In this document: piece by piece, positions 1 to 6,126 of the stretch
Position numbering within the stretch: the stretch's first letter is position 1
Layout of the letters: each line of letters begins with the position of its first letter
Assembly (NCBI GenBank): GCA_030431945.1
Contig: JAUIIF010000240.1
Span: 1 to 6,879 of the forward strand
Origin: Bacteroidia bacterium
GTDB lineage: Bacteria; Bacteroidota; Bacteroidia; Chitinophagales; Saprospiraceae
DNA length: 6,879 bases
Reading direction: 5' to 3'
Position numbers and translations under genes: made by a program
Notes under the pieces: generated by a model
What the model saw: the letters and a program-made list of their open reading frames with translations, nothing else
Databases searched by the model: none
Told to the model about the DNA's origin: nothing

Positions 1-266
1 CACAGTTCTGCCGCAAGACGACGTCAAGAACCGCTAAAACCGGGCCTGTACCCTGCGCCCGAAGCATTCCTTGCACCAGCGTTCGCGCCCTCAACACCTT
101 CCCGCAGGAAAAATAAGGGACTAAAAAGATAACTGATTTTTTTCTACACCATACCCTGATTTCAGACGGGGTAAGGCCCACCTGACCCCAGCCGGGGCGG
201 TACAGCATCCGGAGGACGGCTTTCTACCCCCTTACTTTCCCACCGACCAACAGCTAGCTAACCGGT
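1..266. other. Left flank without an established gene
   Basis: This stretch lies beyond the stop of the TonB-dependent receptor gene. All plus-strand frames run open from the left edge: frame 2 ends with TAA at 35-37 (last residues TVLPQDDVKNR), frame 3 at 114-116 and frame 1 at 130-132. On the minus strand, an ATG at 65-67 opens a frame reading MLRAQGTGPVLAVLDV that continues past the left edge. These fragments are too short to choose between. The frame 2 tail would fit the end of a plus-strand gene convergent with the receptor, but this is a guess. From about 145 to 266 I see no coding signal; there is a small GC-rich inverted repeat (CCCC-AGCC-GGGG) near 185-197 without a T-run. Confidence 0.5.
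123..143. repeat. AT-rich inverted repeat in the left intergenic region
   Basis: AAAAAGAT (123-130) and ATTTTTTT (136-143) face each other around the loop AACTG. Read as plus-strand RNA this gives an 8-bp stem with one G-U pair, ending in a run of U. It stands out in otherwise GC-rich DNA. It could mark the 3' end of a plus-strand gene entering from the left, or simply be AT-rich spacer. There is no GC-rich stem, so it is not a canonical intrinsic terminator. On the minus strand, TATCTTTT (131-124) is one base from the Bacteroidota -7 element TAnnTTTG, so a leftward promoter is an alternative reading. Confidence 0.35.
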
Positions 267-2597
267 CTACCAATAGAAGGTGGCGCCCAGGGAAGGTAAA
301 ATCGGCAACTGGTTCACGCGTTCGTTGCTGATGCGGTCAACGTAGAAAATATTCTCCCGGTTGTAGGCATTGGTAACACTTGCGGTGATCTCAAGGCGGG
401 CCCGGTCTCCGAAGGTAAAGGTTCTTTGCAGGGATAGATCGAGGCGGTGAAAATCGCTCAGGCGGCCCCCATTGCGGTCCGGGCTCAGCAAGACGCCCAG
501 GTCTCCGTTGCCCGTCAGGATATTTGGCAGAACGGGCTGGGTGCTCACGTCGGGGTCCTCCACGAAACCAATGGTTTGGGTGAAGGGGAAAGCCGAACCG
601 AAGTTGTAGCGGAAGCCAAATTCCCAGGCATTGTCCGCCCCAAAGATGTACGTTCCGTAAGCATTTACGTTATGGCGGCGGTCAAAGCTCGTAGGGTATT
701 CCGCCACGGCATCCGTCCGGGTGACGTACCCGAGGCTGTAGTTGCCCGCCAGCAAGACCCGGCCGTAGCGGTATTCGGCGGATATATCTCCACCGTAGGC
801 TACGCCGTCGATTGCCACAAAATCCGGGTCCGTCGCCCGCAGTTTATTCCGGTTCAGCTCGATGAGCTGGTTAAATCCTTTGTAGTACCCTTCGATGTTG
901 AAGGTCAGGCGGCTGTTTACGTCAATTTCCACGCCCGCGATGCCGTGCACGGCCTTTTGCAGGTTGTCCTCAGTGGGCGTTACGCCGTCCGAATCAAAGA
1001 TCTGGCGCTCCGGGCCGACGAGGAAGCCGTTAAAGAAGTTGACGATGTCGAGGTCGTTCTGGGTAGAAATCAGGTTCTGGCTGTAGAGGCCGCCGGCCGC
1101 TTTAAAGCGCACGTTATCCGTGGCGTTGAATTTCAGGCCCAGGCGTGGCTCCAGCGAAATGGTGTTAAGCGAAGCATAGTATTGTGCCCGGAAGCCCGGC
1201 TCAAAGATCAGCTTGCCGAACTTACGCTTGTACTTGACGTACCCGTTGAGCTCCGTCGTAAAGTCTTCCTGCGTAAAAGTGATGCCCAGCGGGTTAAGAA
1301 ACGTGAAGTTGGTGTTCAGGCCGTTGAAATCGAACCCGTAGGCGATTTCCGTTTCTCCCCCGAAGTAGGTAAAGTTAAGTTGGGCGGTATAGTTGGCGAC
1401 CTGACTGCTCCGCGGATCTCCCGTCTGTTCCATCAGCGCCAGGTCGTAGACGGAGGTACTGATGACACCGTCGATAACCACGTTACTGCTCGGCGGAACG
1501 ATGTTGAAGCTGGCCCCGCCGCCGTTGTTTGTCCAGTTCAGGCGGGCGAGATTCGGGACTTCAAAATCATCCGTAAAGTTGAAACCAAAGACGTTGAGCT
1601 TGGAGCCGTTACCGCCCACGAGGCTGATTTTTCCGTAGAGGTCCTGGTAGTTGTACGGCAACCCAATGTCGGATCCCTGGAGCGCGGAAGTGTCCCCCAG
1701 GTTGAAGAAATTGTCCTGCACCGCATAATCGTACAGCGTCTTACTCGTTTCGGGCAGTAAGCTCTTCTTTCCCGTAAGCAGGAAACTCATGCTACTGCCG
1801 GTTTCCGGGTTGAGGGGCTTGATGGGGCCTTCGACCAGGACTTTGGCCTGGAACGGGCTGGCGGAGACAAGCCCGGCAAAGTGCTTTTTATCCCCTTCCC
1901 GGGTCTTGATGTCCACAATAGCAGAAATCCGCCCGCCGTACTCCGCGTTGAACCCACCGGTGTAGACGTCGGCGGAGCGGATTGCCTCCGTCTCGAAAAC
2001 AGAGAAAAGACCGATCGAATGGAACGGGTTGTAGATGGTCATACCGTCCAGCAGCAGTTTATTCTGCACCGGACTCCCCCCCCGGATGTACAGCTGTCCG
2101 CCCTGATCTCCCGTACTTACTACCCCGGGAAGTACCGTCAGGTACTGCGCGATATCGGGCTCTCCGCCCGTGGCGGGCAGGGACATGATCTGTTCACTGC
2201 TGAAAGTTACCTTGGAGACGGCTACATCGGACCGCGCCTGCTCCCGCCGGGCGCTGACGTCGACCGTCGTCAGGCTGACGCCGCCGGATTTGAGGTTAAT
2301 CCGCCGGTACTCAATTTCGTTTTCCACGGCAATGCTGACGCTTATCGCCGTACTGTCGTAACCGATGTAAGTTGCAATCAGGGTAAATTCCCCCACCGGC
2401 AGGTTGGCAAAACTGTAAAACCCGTCGATATCGGTATTCTCTCCTTTCATCAGACCTTCCGGCCCGAGCAGTTGAATGGTACCGAAGGCGATCGGCTCGC
2501 CGGTTTCTCCGTCAAAGACGTTACCACGGATAATGGCGTTCTGCGCGGTGACAGTAGCAGTAAGAAAGAGGAAGGCGTAAATCAGCAGGTGGCGCAT
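267..2597 (-). CDS. TonB-dependent outer-membrane receptor with carboxypeptidase-like regulatory domain
   Basis: A 776-residue outer-membrane active transporter that would import an unidentified ligand using energy passed on by TonB-ExbBD. Residues 1-18 are a signal peptide (MRHLLIYAFLFLTATVTA) with likely cleavage before Q19. Residues 22-105 form a carboxypeptidase-regulatory-like beta-sandwich (IIRGNVFDGETGEPI, then TDIDGFYSFANLPVGEFTL), typical of Bacteroidota receptors. A possible TonB box is TTVDVSA (110-116). The plug spans about 128-235, with LYIRGGSPVQNKLLLDGMTI and GGFNAEYGGRISAIVDIKTR. The rest is a beta-barrel ending in the aromatic residues FYW, as expected for BAM-assembled proteins. 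At this length it resembles FecA-like receptors rather than the roughly 1000-residue SusC type, and no SusD gene is next to it in the window. The start is set by the signal peptide, and a -7-like element lies 26 bp upstream. The substrate cannot be read from the sequence. Confidence 0.95.
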   Translation of the reverse strand: MRHLLIYAFLFLTATVTAQNAIIRGNVFDGETGEPIAFGTIQLLGPEGLMKGENTDIDGFYSFANLPVGEFTLIATYIGYDSTAISVSIAVENEIEYRRINLKSGGVSLTTVDVSARREQARSDVAVSKVTFSSEQIMSLPATGGEPDIAQYLTVLPGVVSTGDQGGQLYIRGGSPVQNKLLLDGMTIYNPFHSIGLFSVFETEAIRSADVYTGGFNAEYGGRISAIVDIKTREGDKKHFAGLVSASPFQAKVLVEGPIKPLNPETGSSMSFLLTGKKSLLPETSKTLYDYAVQDNFFNLGDTSALQGSDIGLPYNYQDLYGKISLVGGNGSKLNVFGFNFTDDFEVPNLARLNWTNNGGGASFNIVPPSSNVVIDGVISTSVYDLALMEQTGDPRSSQVANYTAQLNFTYFGGETEIAYGFDFNGLNTNFTFLNPLGITFTQEDFTTELNGYVKYKRKFGKLIFEPGFRAQYYASLNTISLEPRLGLKFNATDNVRFKAAGGLYSQNLISTQNDLDIVNFFNGFLVGPERQIFDSDGVTPTEDNLQKAVHGIAGVEIDVNSRLTFNIEGYYKGFNQLIELNRNKLRATDPDFVAIDGVAYGGDISAEYRYGRVLLAGNYSLGYVTRTDAVAEYPTSFDRRHNVNAYGTYIFGADNAWEFGFRYNFGSAFPFTQTIGFVEDPDVSTQPVLPNILTGNGDLGVLLSPDRNGGRLSDFHRLDLSLQRTFTFGDRARLEITASVTNAYNRENIFYVDRISNERVNQLPILPSLGATFYW

Positions 2598-2622
2598 AAT
2601 AATAGCTGGGCTTGAAAGGCCG

Positions 2623-2630
2623 CAAAAGTA
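2623..2630 (-). promoter_or_regulatory. Putative Bacteroidota -7 promoter element for the TonB-dependent receptor gene
   Basis: The minus strand reads TACTTTTG, an exact match to the Bacteroidota -7 consensus TAnnTTTG. It would place transcription initiation about 20 bases before the receptor ATG at 2597. No clear TTG-type -33 element lies at the usual distance, so the call rests on the -7 match and its position. Confidence 0.5.
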
Positions 2631-2739
2631 GCTGGATAGTTCGAAAGTTGCCCCGTATGGAGGGTAAGGATTGAGAATAGTTATGGTTTTGGTCGGTTGG
2701 GTGGCTTTTCAGGCTGGGCTGGCAGAAATTGTGGTACCC

Positions 2740-2777
2740 AAAAAGTGGCCGCCGGTGGAGATCAGTTTCCGGTCGCC
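2740..2777 (-). terminator. Possible intrinsic terminator after the FAH-family gene
   Basis: Just after the TAA of the FAH-family gene the minus strand reads GGCGACCGG (2777-2769), a 13-base loop, then CCGGCGGCC (2755-2747), AC and five T (2744-2740). The arms pair as 3 bp plus 4 bp around a two-base internal mismatch. The position and T-run fit a terminator, but the stem is imperfect and the T-run short. It would separate the enzyme gene from the receptor gene downstream. Confidence 0.4.
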
Positions 2778-2778
2778 C

Positions 2779-3405
2779 TTATTTCACCCGGGTCCGGAAC
2801 ATTTCCTGTTCGCCGTTCCTGGTGGTCAGGAACCCGACCAGCTCGTCTCCCGGGGCAATCGGCCCCACCCCTTCGGGGGTTCCGGTAAACAGCAAGTCTC
2901 CCTTTTGCAGGCGGAAGTACTGGCTGACGTAGCAGATCAGGGTCGTCAGGTCAAAGATCATGTTCCGGCTATGGCCGTGCTGCACTGCTTCACCGTTCTT
3001 TTCCAGGCGGAATTCGATGTCATTAAGGTCCGCAAAATCTGCGGGGGGAAAGAAATCTGGTGAGAGCGGCGCCGAGTTATCAAAACCTTTGGCAATTTCC
3101 CAGGGGTGGCCTTTGGCTTTCAGCTCGTTCTGCAGGTCACGGGCGGTCAGGTCCAGCCCCAGACCGATGGCCCCGACGTAATCCATGGCAAATTGGGGCT
3201 GCACGTGCCGGCCGTTCTTCGCGATCTTGATCACCAACTCCGTCTCAAAGTGGATATCCTGGCTGTACTCCGGATAGTAAAAAGGTTTGTTGTTGGGCAG
3301 GATGGCCGTGGGCGGCTTCATGAAAACCATGGGTTTTCCGGGGGCCTTGTTGCCGAGCTCTGCGGCGTGAGCGGCGTAGTTACGGCCGATGCAGAAGATT
3401 TTCAT
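2779..3405 (-). CDS. Fumarylacetoacetate hydrolase family protein, FAHD1-like (acylpyruvase / oxaloacetate decarboxylase type)
   Basis: A 208-residue cytosolic metalloenzyme matching the compact single-domain FAHD1/YcgM form of the FAH superfamily. It opens directly with the family start, MKIFCIGRNYAAHAAELGN, so the ATG at 3405 is secure. Visible family features are H13 and E16, with the spacing of the FAHD1 catalytic His-Glu pair; KPPTAI (30-35); the divalent-metal ligands E54 and E56 (HFETE) and D85 (GLDLTARDLQ); K106 in KGFD; and the loop TGTPEGVGPI (174-183). Known members cleave acylpyruvates or decarboxylate oxaloacetate, and some act in aromatic catabolism; the sequence does not decide among these. 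No catabolic neighbours are present, which favours a general housekeeping role (inference). A possible terminator follows the stop, and the gap to purC is 168 bp, so it is probably transcribed on its own. Confidence 0.92.
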   Translation of the reverse strand: MKIFCIGRNYAAHAAELGNKAPGKPMVFMKPPTAILPNNKPFYYPEYSQDIHFETELVIKIAKNGRHVQPQFAMDYVGAIGLGLDLTARDLQNELKAKGHPWEIAKGFDNSAPLSPDFFPPADFADLNDIEFRLEKNGEAVQHGHSRNMIFDLTTLICYVSQYFRLQKGDLLFTGTPEGVGPIAPGDELVGFLTTRNGEQEMFRTRVK

Positions 3406-3458
3406 GGCGGGGTATTTAGTTGGTTATGACGCACCGCAGCCGGGCGCGGACGCGGGTG

Positions 3459-3466
3459 CAAAGAAA
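3459..3466 (-). promoter_or_regulatory. Weak -7-like element upstream of the FAH-family gene
   Basis: The minus strand reads TTTCTTTG, one base away from TAnnTTTG, about 54 bases before the ATG at 3405. It is the best match in this gap, but without a recognisable -33 element it may be chance. Confidence 0.25.
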
Positions 3467-3506
3467 GGTGAGGGGAGCAAGGTGGGCAGGAGGCTGAGCA
3501 GGTGGG

Positions 3507-3560
3507 GTTGTCAGGAAGACAACAACTGTGCTTTCCTCCGCAGGAAGCAGGCCTGGCCTG
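3507..3560. repeat. Cluster of three short inverted repeats downstream of purC
   Basis: Three perfect inverted repeats sit within 54 bases: GTTGTC-AGGAA-GACAAC (3507-3523), TTCCT-CCGC-AGGAA (3533-3546) and CAGGCC-T-GGCCTG (3548-3560). They begin 13 bases after the purC stop when read in the direction of purC transcription. None is followed by a T-run on the minus strand, so they are not canonical intrinsic terminators. They may stabilise or process the 3' end of the purC mRNA, or help Rho-dependent termination; the function is inference. CAGGAAG occurs in this cluster at 3512 and 3541. Confidence 0.45.
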
Positions 3561-3573
3561 GTGTGAGGATTTT

Positions 3574-4536
3574 CTACACTACCGTCCACCCCGTCCCCGC
3601 CAGGTTGGCCTTGATGCGGCCTTCAATGTCGGTGGTATCGGCGGGAACAAAGGTCTTGCCCGTGATCGTTTCGTAAAGTTCGGTGTAGCGCTGGGTGACG
3701 AGGTTGACAAAGTCATCCGGCATGTCGGGCATGGTTTGCCCTTCCAGTCCCTGGAAGTTGTGGTCCATGAGCCACTCGCGGACAAACTCTTTGGAGAGCT
3801 GCTTCTGGCGCTGGCCCGCCGCCTGGCGCTCGGCGTAGCCATCGGCGTAGAAATAGCGGCTCGAGTCGGGGGTGTGGATTTCATCGATCAGGTAGATCTC
3901 TCCGTTCAACAGGCCGAATTCGTACTTGGTATCGACGAGCAGGAGGCCGCGTTCGGCGGCCATGGCCGTTCCCCGGGCGAAGAGGCGCCGCGTGTAATCT
4001 TCCAGCTTGTGGTACACCTCTTTGGTCACGATGCCCCGGGCCAGAATCTCTGCGCGGCTGATGTCTTCATCGTGGCCCTCCTCGGCTTTGGTGGCCGGGG
4101 TGATGATTGGTTCCGGGAAGGCATCGGCTTCCCGCATTCCGGCCGGCATTTCCACCCCACACAGCACCGGCGTCCGCGCCTCCTCCTGAGCTGTCCGGTA
4201 AGTACGCCAGGCGTGCCCTACGGCGTACCCACGGATCACCATTTCAATGGGAATAGCCGCACAGGCTTTGCCAATGGCCACGTTCGGGTCCGGGGATATT
4301 TCCAGCCAGTTGGGGCAGATGTCCCGCGTAGCCTCCAGAAAGTGAATGGCCGTCTGGTTCAGTATTTGTCCTTTGTGCGGAATGGCCTTGGGCAACACGT
4401 GATCAAAGCTGGAAATCCGATCGCTGGCTACCATCAAAAGTTCATCACCGCGCCGGTAAACGTCACGCACTTTGCCCCGGTAAAAATCAGCGGGAGGATC
4501 AAAAGTCAACTTGGTTTCGCGGAGCGCGGTAGACAT
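3574..4536 (-). CDS. Phosphoribosylaminoimidazole-succinocarboxamide synthase (SAICAR synthetase)
   Basis: A 320-residue cytosolic enzyme of de novo purine synthesis that joins CAIR and L-aspartate with ATP to give SAICAR. Family motifs appear in order: the ATP-binding GKVRDVY (21-27), SDRISSFD (38-45), IPIEMVIRGYAVGHAWRTY (95-113), PIITPATKAEEGHDEDIS (143-160), the signature LLLVDTKYEFG (198-208) and DEIHTPDSSRY (218-228). The length fits the longer SAICAR synthetase form of about 300 residues rather than the roughly 240-residue enterobacterial one. An in-frame ATG 30 bases upstream (4564-4566) would add MAIFAQNSLI, but an exact -7 promoter element lies between the two ATGs, so I prefer the ATG at 4534-4536. 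Other pur genes are absent, which suggests scattered purine genes. A terminator isolates it from hpf upstream. The motif RGYAVGH differs from the usual R-x3-[TA]-G-S pattern. Confidence 0.96.
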   Translation of the reverse strand: MSTALRETKLTFDPPADFYRGKVRDVYRRGDELLMVASDRISSFDHVLPKAIPHKGQILNQTAIHFLEATRDICPNWLEISPDPNVAIGKACAAIPIEMVIRGYAVGHAWRTYRTAQEEARTPVLCGVEMPAGMREADAFPEPIITPATKAEEGHDEDISRAEILARGIVTKEVYHKLEDYTRRLFARGTAMAAERGLLLVDTKYEFGLLNGEIYLIDEIHTPDSSRYFYADGYAERQAAGQRQKQLSKEFVREWLMDHNFQGLEGQTMPDMPDDFVNLVTQRYTELYETITGKTFVPADTTDIEGRIKANLAGTGWTVV

Positions 4537-4553
4537 AATCAGAGAATTTTGGG

Positions 4554-4561
4554 CAAAGATA
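4554..4561 (-). promoter_or_regulatory. Putative -7 promoter element for purC, deciding its start
   Basis: The minus strand reads TATCTTTG, an exact match to TAnnTTTG. Initiation a few bases downstream would give a leader of roughly 10-14 bases before the ATG at 4536 and would leave the alternative ATG at 4566 untranscribed. A TTTG lies at 4592-4589, but 27 bases away, which is too far for a normal -33 element and overlaps the hpf terminator tail. Confidence 0.5.
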
Positions 4562-4589
4562 GCCATCTCGGTTATTTGCCGTCGGCCGC

Positions 4590-4627
4590 AAACAAAACCG
4601 CCAGCACTACCTCGTAGTGCTGGCGGT
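4590..4627 (-). terminator. Strong intrinsic terminator downstream of hpf
   Basis: ACCGCCAGCACTAC (4597-4610) and GTAGTGCTGGCGGT (4614-4627) form a perfect 14-bp stem with a three-base loop. On the minus strand the stem is followed by TTT, G, TTT (4596-4590), giving a U-rich tail. This is in the right place to end hpf transcription, 62 bases after its stop, and it sits directly before the purC promoter element. On the plus strand no T-run follows, so it is directional. Confidence 0.85.
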
Positions 4628-4640
4628 CAGGAAGGATTGA

Positions 4641-4664
4641 TGACCGGTCCTGAAAGACCGGTTA
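4641..4664 (-). repeat. Second hairpin between hpf and its terminator
   Basis: ACCGGTC (4643-4649) and GACCGGT (4656-4662) form a 7-bp stem with the loop CTGAAA. A G-T wobble and a T-A pair extend it to 4641-4664. It starts 24 bases after the hpf stop and precedes the strong terminator by 13 bases. No T-run follows, so by itself it is not a terminator. It may be a 3' UTR element protecting the hpf message or a transcription-pausing hairpin (inference). Confidence 0.55.
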
Positions 4665-4688
4665 GCAAGCGCCTTACTTCTCCGGAAA

Positions 4689-5060
4689 TTACAGCTGTTC
4701 TTCCGAGACGGCGATGTCTTCATCGAGTTCGTCCTGTACGGGAAGTACGGCCGGGCCGGCGGTATTCCGTTCCTGGTTTTTCTCCTTATGCTTACGAATC
4801 TGCCGGCGCAGGGCTTCGGCCACCTCGGCAATGGCCCGCTTGATGCTCTGGTCCGTGTACTCGGCAAACAGGTCGTTGCCCGGAATGGCGAGGCGAACCT
4901 CTACCTTATGGCCGTTAGCCGTCGTGCCGTCATCTTCCTTGATGTAGACATCGGCCCGCTCGATCCGGTCATAAAACGTTTCTAATTTATTAACTTTCTC
5001 GTGGATAACCTGCTTGGTACTCTCAAGCAATTCTCCGGATTTATGAATGGTAATCTGCAT
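4689..5060 (-). CDS. Ribosome hibernation promoting factor, short form (HPF/RaiA family)
   Basis: A 123-residue protein expected to bind the decoding centre of the 30S subunit during slow growth and silence ribosomes. Residues 1-95 cover the whole HPF fold (beta-alpha-beta-beta-beta-alpha): MQITIHKSGELLESTKQVIH, VNKLETFYDRIERADVYIK (23-41), HKVEVRLAIPGNDLFAEYTD (51-70) and the basic helix AEALRRQIRKHKEKN (81-95), all family hallmarks. The C-terminal dimerisation domain of long HPF is absent. Instead, residues 96-123 form a short acidic, probably disordered tail (DELDEDIAVSEEQL). Short forms usually stop near residue 95-105, so the tail is an extension. The gene has its own strong terminator and faces the alpha/beta hydrolase gene across a 225-bp divergent region. 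No exact TAnnTTTG is seen upstream; the nearest is TCGGTTTG at 5137-5130. Confidence 0.93.
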   Translation of the reverse strand: MQITIHKSGELLESTKQVIHEKVNKLETFYDRIERADVYIKEDDGTTANGHKVEVRLAIPGNDLFAEYTDQSIKRAIAEVAEALRRQIRKHKEKNQERNTAGPAVLPVQDELDEDIAVSEEQL

Positions 5061-5285
5061 ACAATATCAGGTTTTGGTTACATAATCAGCGGTCAGATAA
5101 CTGATCTGCCCGCCCGTTTATTTTTCAATCAAACCGAATGACCCGTTGAATCGTTCGACGGTTGATACAAATCATCGCACAACGTCCTGCATCCATCGAC
5201 TAAGGAAATAACCCCGGTCATTCTGACTAAAGCTACGTTAAAATTTACGGAATTTCAAGGGCATCGGATTGCCTCGATCAGCCAC
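5061..5285. promoter_or_regulatory. Divergent intergenic region between hpf and the alpha/beta hydrolase gene
   Basis: This 225-bp region should hold promoters for both flanking genes. It has small inverted repeats: CAGAT-AACTG-ATCTG (5094-5108), with an overlapping alternative pairing ATCAG (5085-5089) with CTGAT, and CCGTTGAA-TCG-TTCGACGG (5143-5161, one G-T pair). The first set lies in the likely hpf leader and could fold in the mRNA. No exact -7 element was found on either strand. Part of the right end, from about 5220, is probably coding for the hydrolase N-terminus. Confidence 0.4.
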
Positions 5286-6122
5286 GTGCAACCAACCGCT
5301 GATTTACAGCCTGTTGTCTGGATTCACGGCCTGACGGGAAGCGTTCGATTCTGGGAAGCGGCCATGTATCCGGAGTTGAAACGCCGCCGATCCTGGTATT
5401 CCATCAGCCTGCCGTTGCACGCACCGAGCACTTACAGCGGACAGGACCTCCAGGCAGCCCTGAACGAAAATTTACTGGCAGATTTACTGGAAGGGGTGCT
5501 GGAGCAGATCGTCCCGGCGGGCAGGTTTCACCTCGTCGGTTACTCCGTCGGCGGCTTCGCCGCCATGAACTATGCCGCTAAATACCCGGAGCGCGTGACT
5601 TCCATCGTCAGCATCGGCGGCTTCCTGACCGGGCGCGCCCGCGGCATCGAGGGCATTCTTCAGTTTTTTGCCAAAGGCACCTTCTTCCGCAAGGCCCTTT
5701 TCCACGGCGCTTACCGAACCATGCAGCTCCACCCCTCCTTTTTCAAACTCGCCACCCTCACCTACGCCCGCCAGTGGCGCAACCTCCTGCAGTACGAACC
5801 ACTGGAACCAACCATCGCTAACATCTGGCCCGATGTCCGTCACCATTCGGTGGAGGGCCAGCGCGCCTGGTTCGCCTATCTCCTGCGAATGAATCTCCTC
5901 GACGAAACCCAGGCCATTCAGCATCCCACCCTGGTCATTGCCGGCGAGCAAGACCCCATCATTCCCTTTCACCACCAGCGCAAGTACGCGACACTCCTGC
6001 CCAACGGCCGGTTACGGTCTCTGCCGGGTACGGGGCACGTTCCTTTCGGCGAAGCGCCCGCCACCTTCAAGATGGTTTTGCTGGACTGGCTTGCGGACCG
6101 GGAACAGGAAAGCCAGCGGTGA
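5286..6122 (+). CDS. Alpha/beta hydrolase fold protein
   Basis: A serine hydrolase-type protein of 278 residues from the GTG at 5286; the substrate is unknown. It has the oxyanion-loop motif WIHGLTGS (12-19), the nucleophile elbow GYSVGG with S87, the acid residue D223 in GEQDPIIPF and the base H251 in GTGHVPFGE, so the catalytic triad is complete. A helical cap lies about 113-210 (GFLTGRARGIEGILQFF onward). There is no signal peptide, which suggests a cytosolic enzyme. The frame is open upstream to 5166 and, just before the GTG, encodes LKFTEFQGHRIASISH, which looks like the first beta strands normally preceding the HG motif. No ATG, GTG or TTG lies in that extension, so the true start may be CTG (5223) or ATT (5220), with AAGGAA at 5202-5207 as a distant ribosome-binding-site candidate. 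It could be an esterase, a lipase-like enzyme or a C-C hydrolase. Confidence 0.9.
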   Translation: MQPTADLQPVVWIHGLTGSVRFWEAAMYPELKRRRSWYSISLPLHAPSTYSGQDLQAALNENLLADLLEGVLEQIVPAGRFHLVGYSVGGFAAMNYAAKYPERVTSIVSIGGFLTGRARGIEGILQFFAKGTFFRKALFHGAYRTMQLHPSFFKLATLTYARQWRNLLQYEPLEPTIANIWPDVRHHSVEGQRAWFAYLLRMNLLDETQAIQHPTLVIAGEQDPIIPFHHQRKYATLLPNGRLRSLPGTGHVPFGEAPATFKMVLLDWLADREQESQR

Positions 6123-6126
6123 ACCA

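Noticed and set aside
257..267. The 11-mer GCTAACCGGTC, also present inverted at 4656-4666, as a dispersed repeat or recombination site
   Set aside because: Two copies of 11 bases, one including the receptor's stop and the other within a hairpin, are compatible with chance, and there is no flanking similarity.
447..1760. A 437-codon plus-strand open frame opposite the TonB-dependent receptor gene
   Set aside because: It is antisense to a clear receptor gene, its translation has no recognisable domain or motif, and long antisense frames are expected in GC-rich coding DNA.
1881..2615. A 244-codon plus-strand open frame opposite the start of the receptor gene
   Set aside because: It mirrors the codon pattern of the receptor gene, shows no family features and runs through the receptor's start region.
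2598..2778. A small gene between the receptor and the FAH-family gene
   Set aside because: The frames here either extend from antisense shadows or are short without a good start. The region is explained by a promoter element and a probable terminator.
3502..4617. A 371-codon plus-strand open frame covering all of purC
   Set aside because: It is the complement of purC, whose motifs are unmistakable, and it ends inside the terminator hairpin. There is no domain in its translation.
4597..4664. The paired hairpins as a possible tRNA or riboswitch
   Set aside because: There is no cloverleaf arrangement, no TTCGA-type loop and no CCA-adjacent acceptor stem. The position after the hpf stop and the U-tail fit a 3' UTR with a terminator better.
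5484..5975. A 163-codon minus-strand open frame inside the alpha/beta hydrolase gene
   Set aside because: It is the shadow of a gene with a complete catalytic triad, and it lacks a start context or motif.
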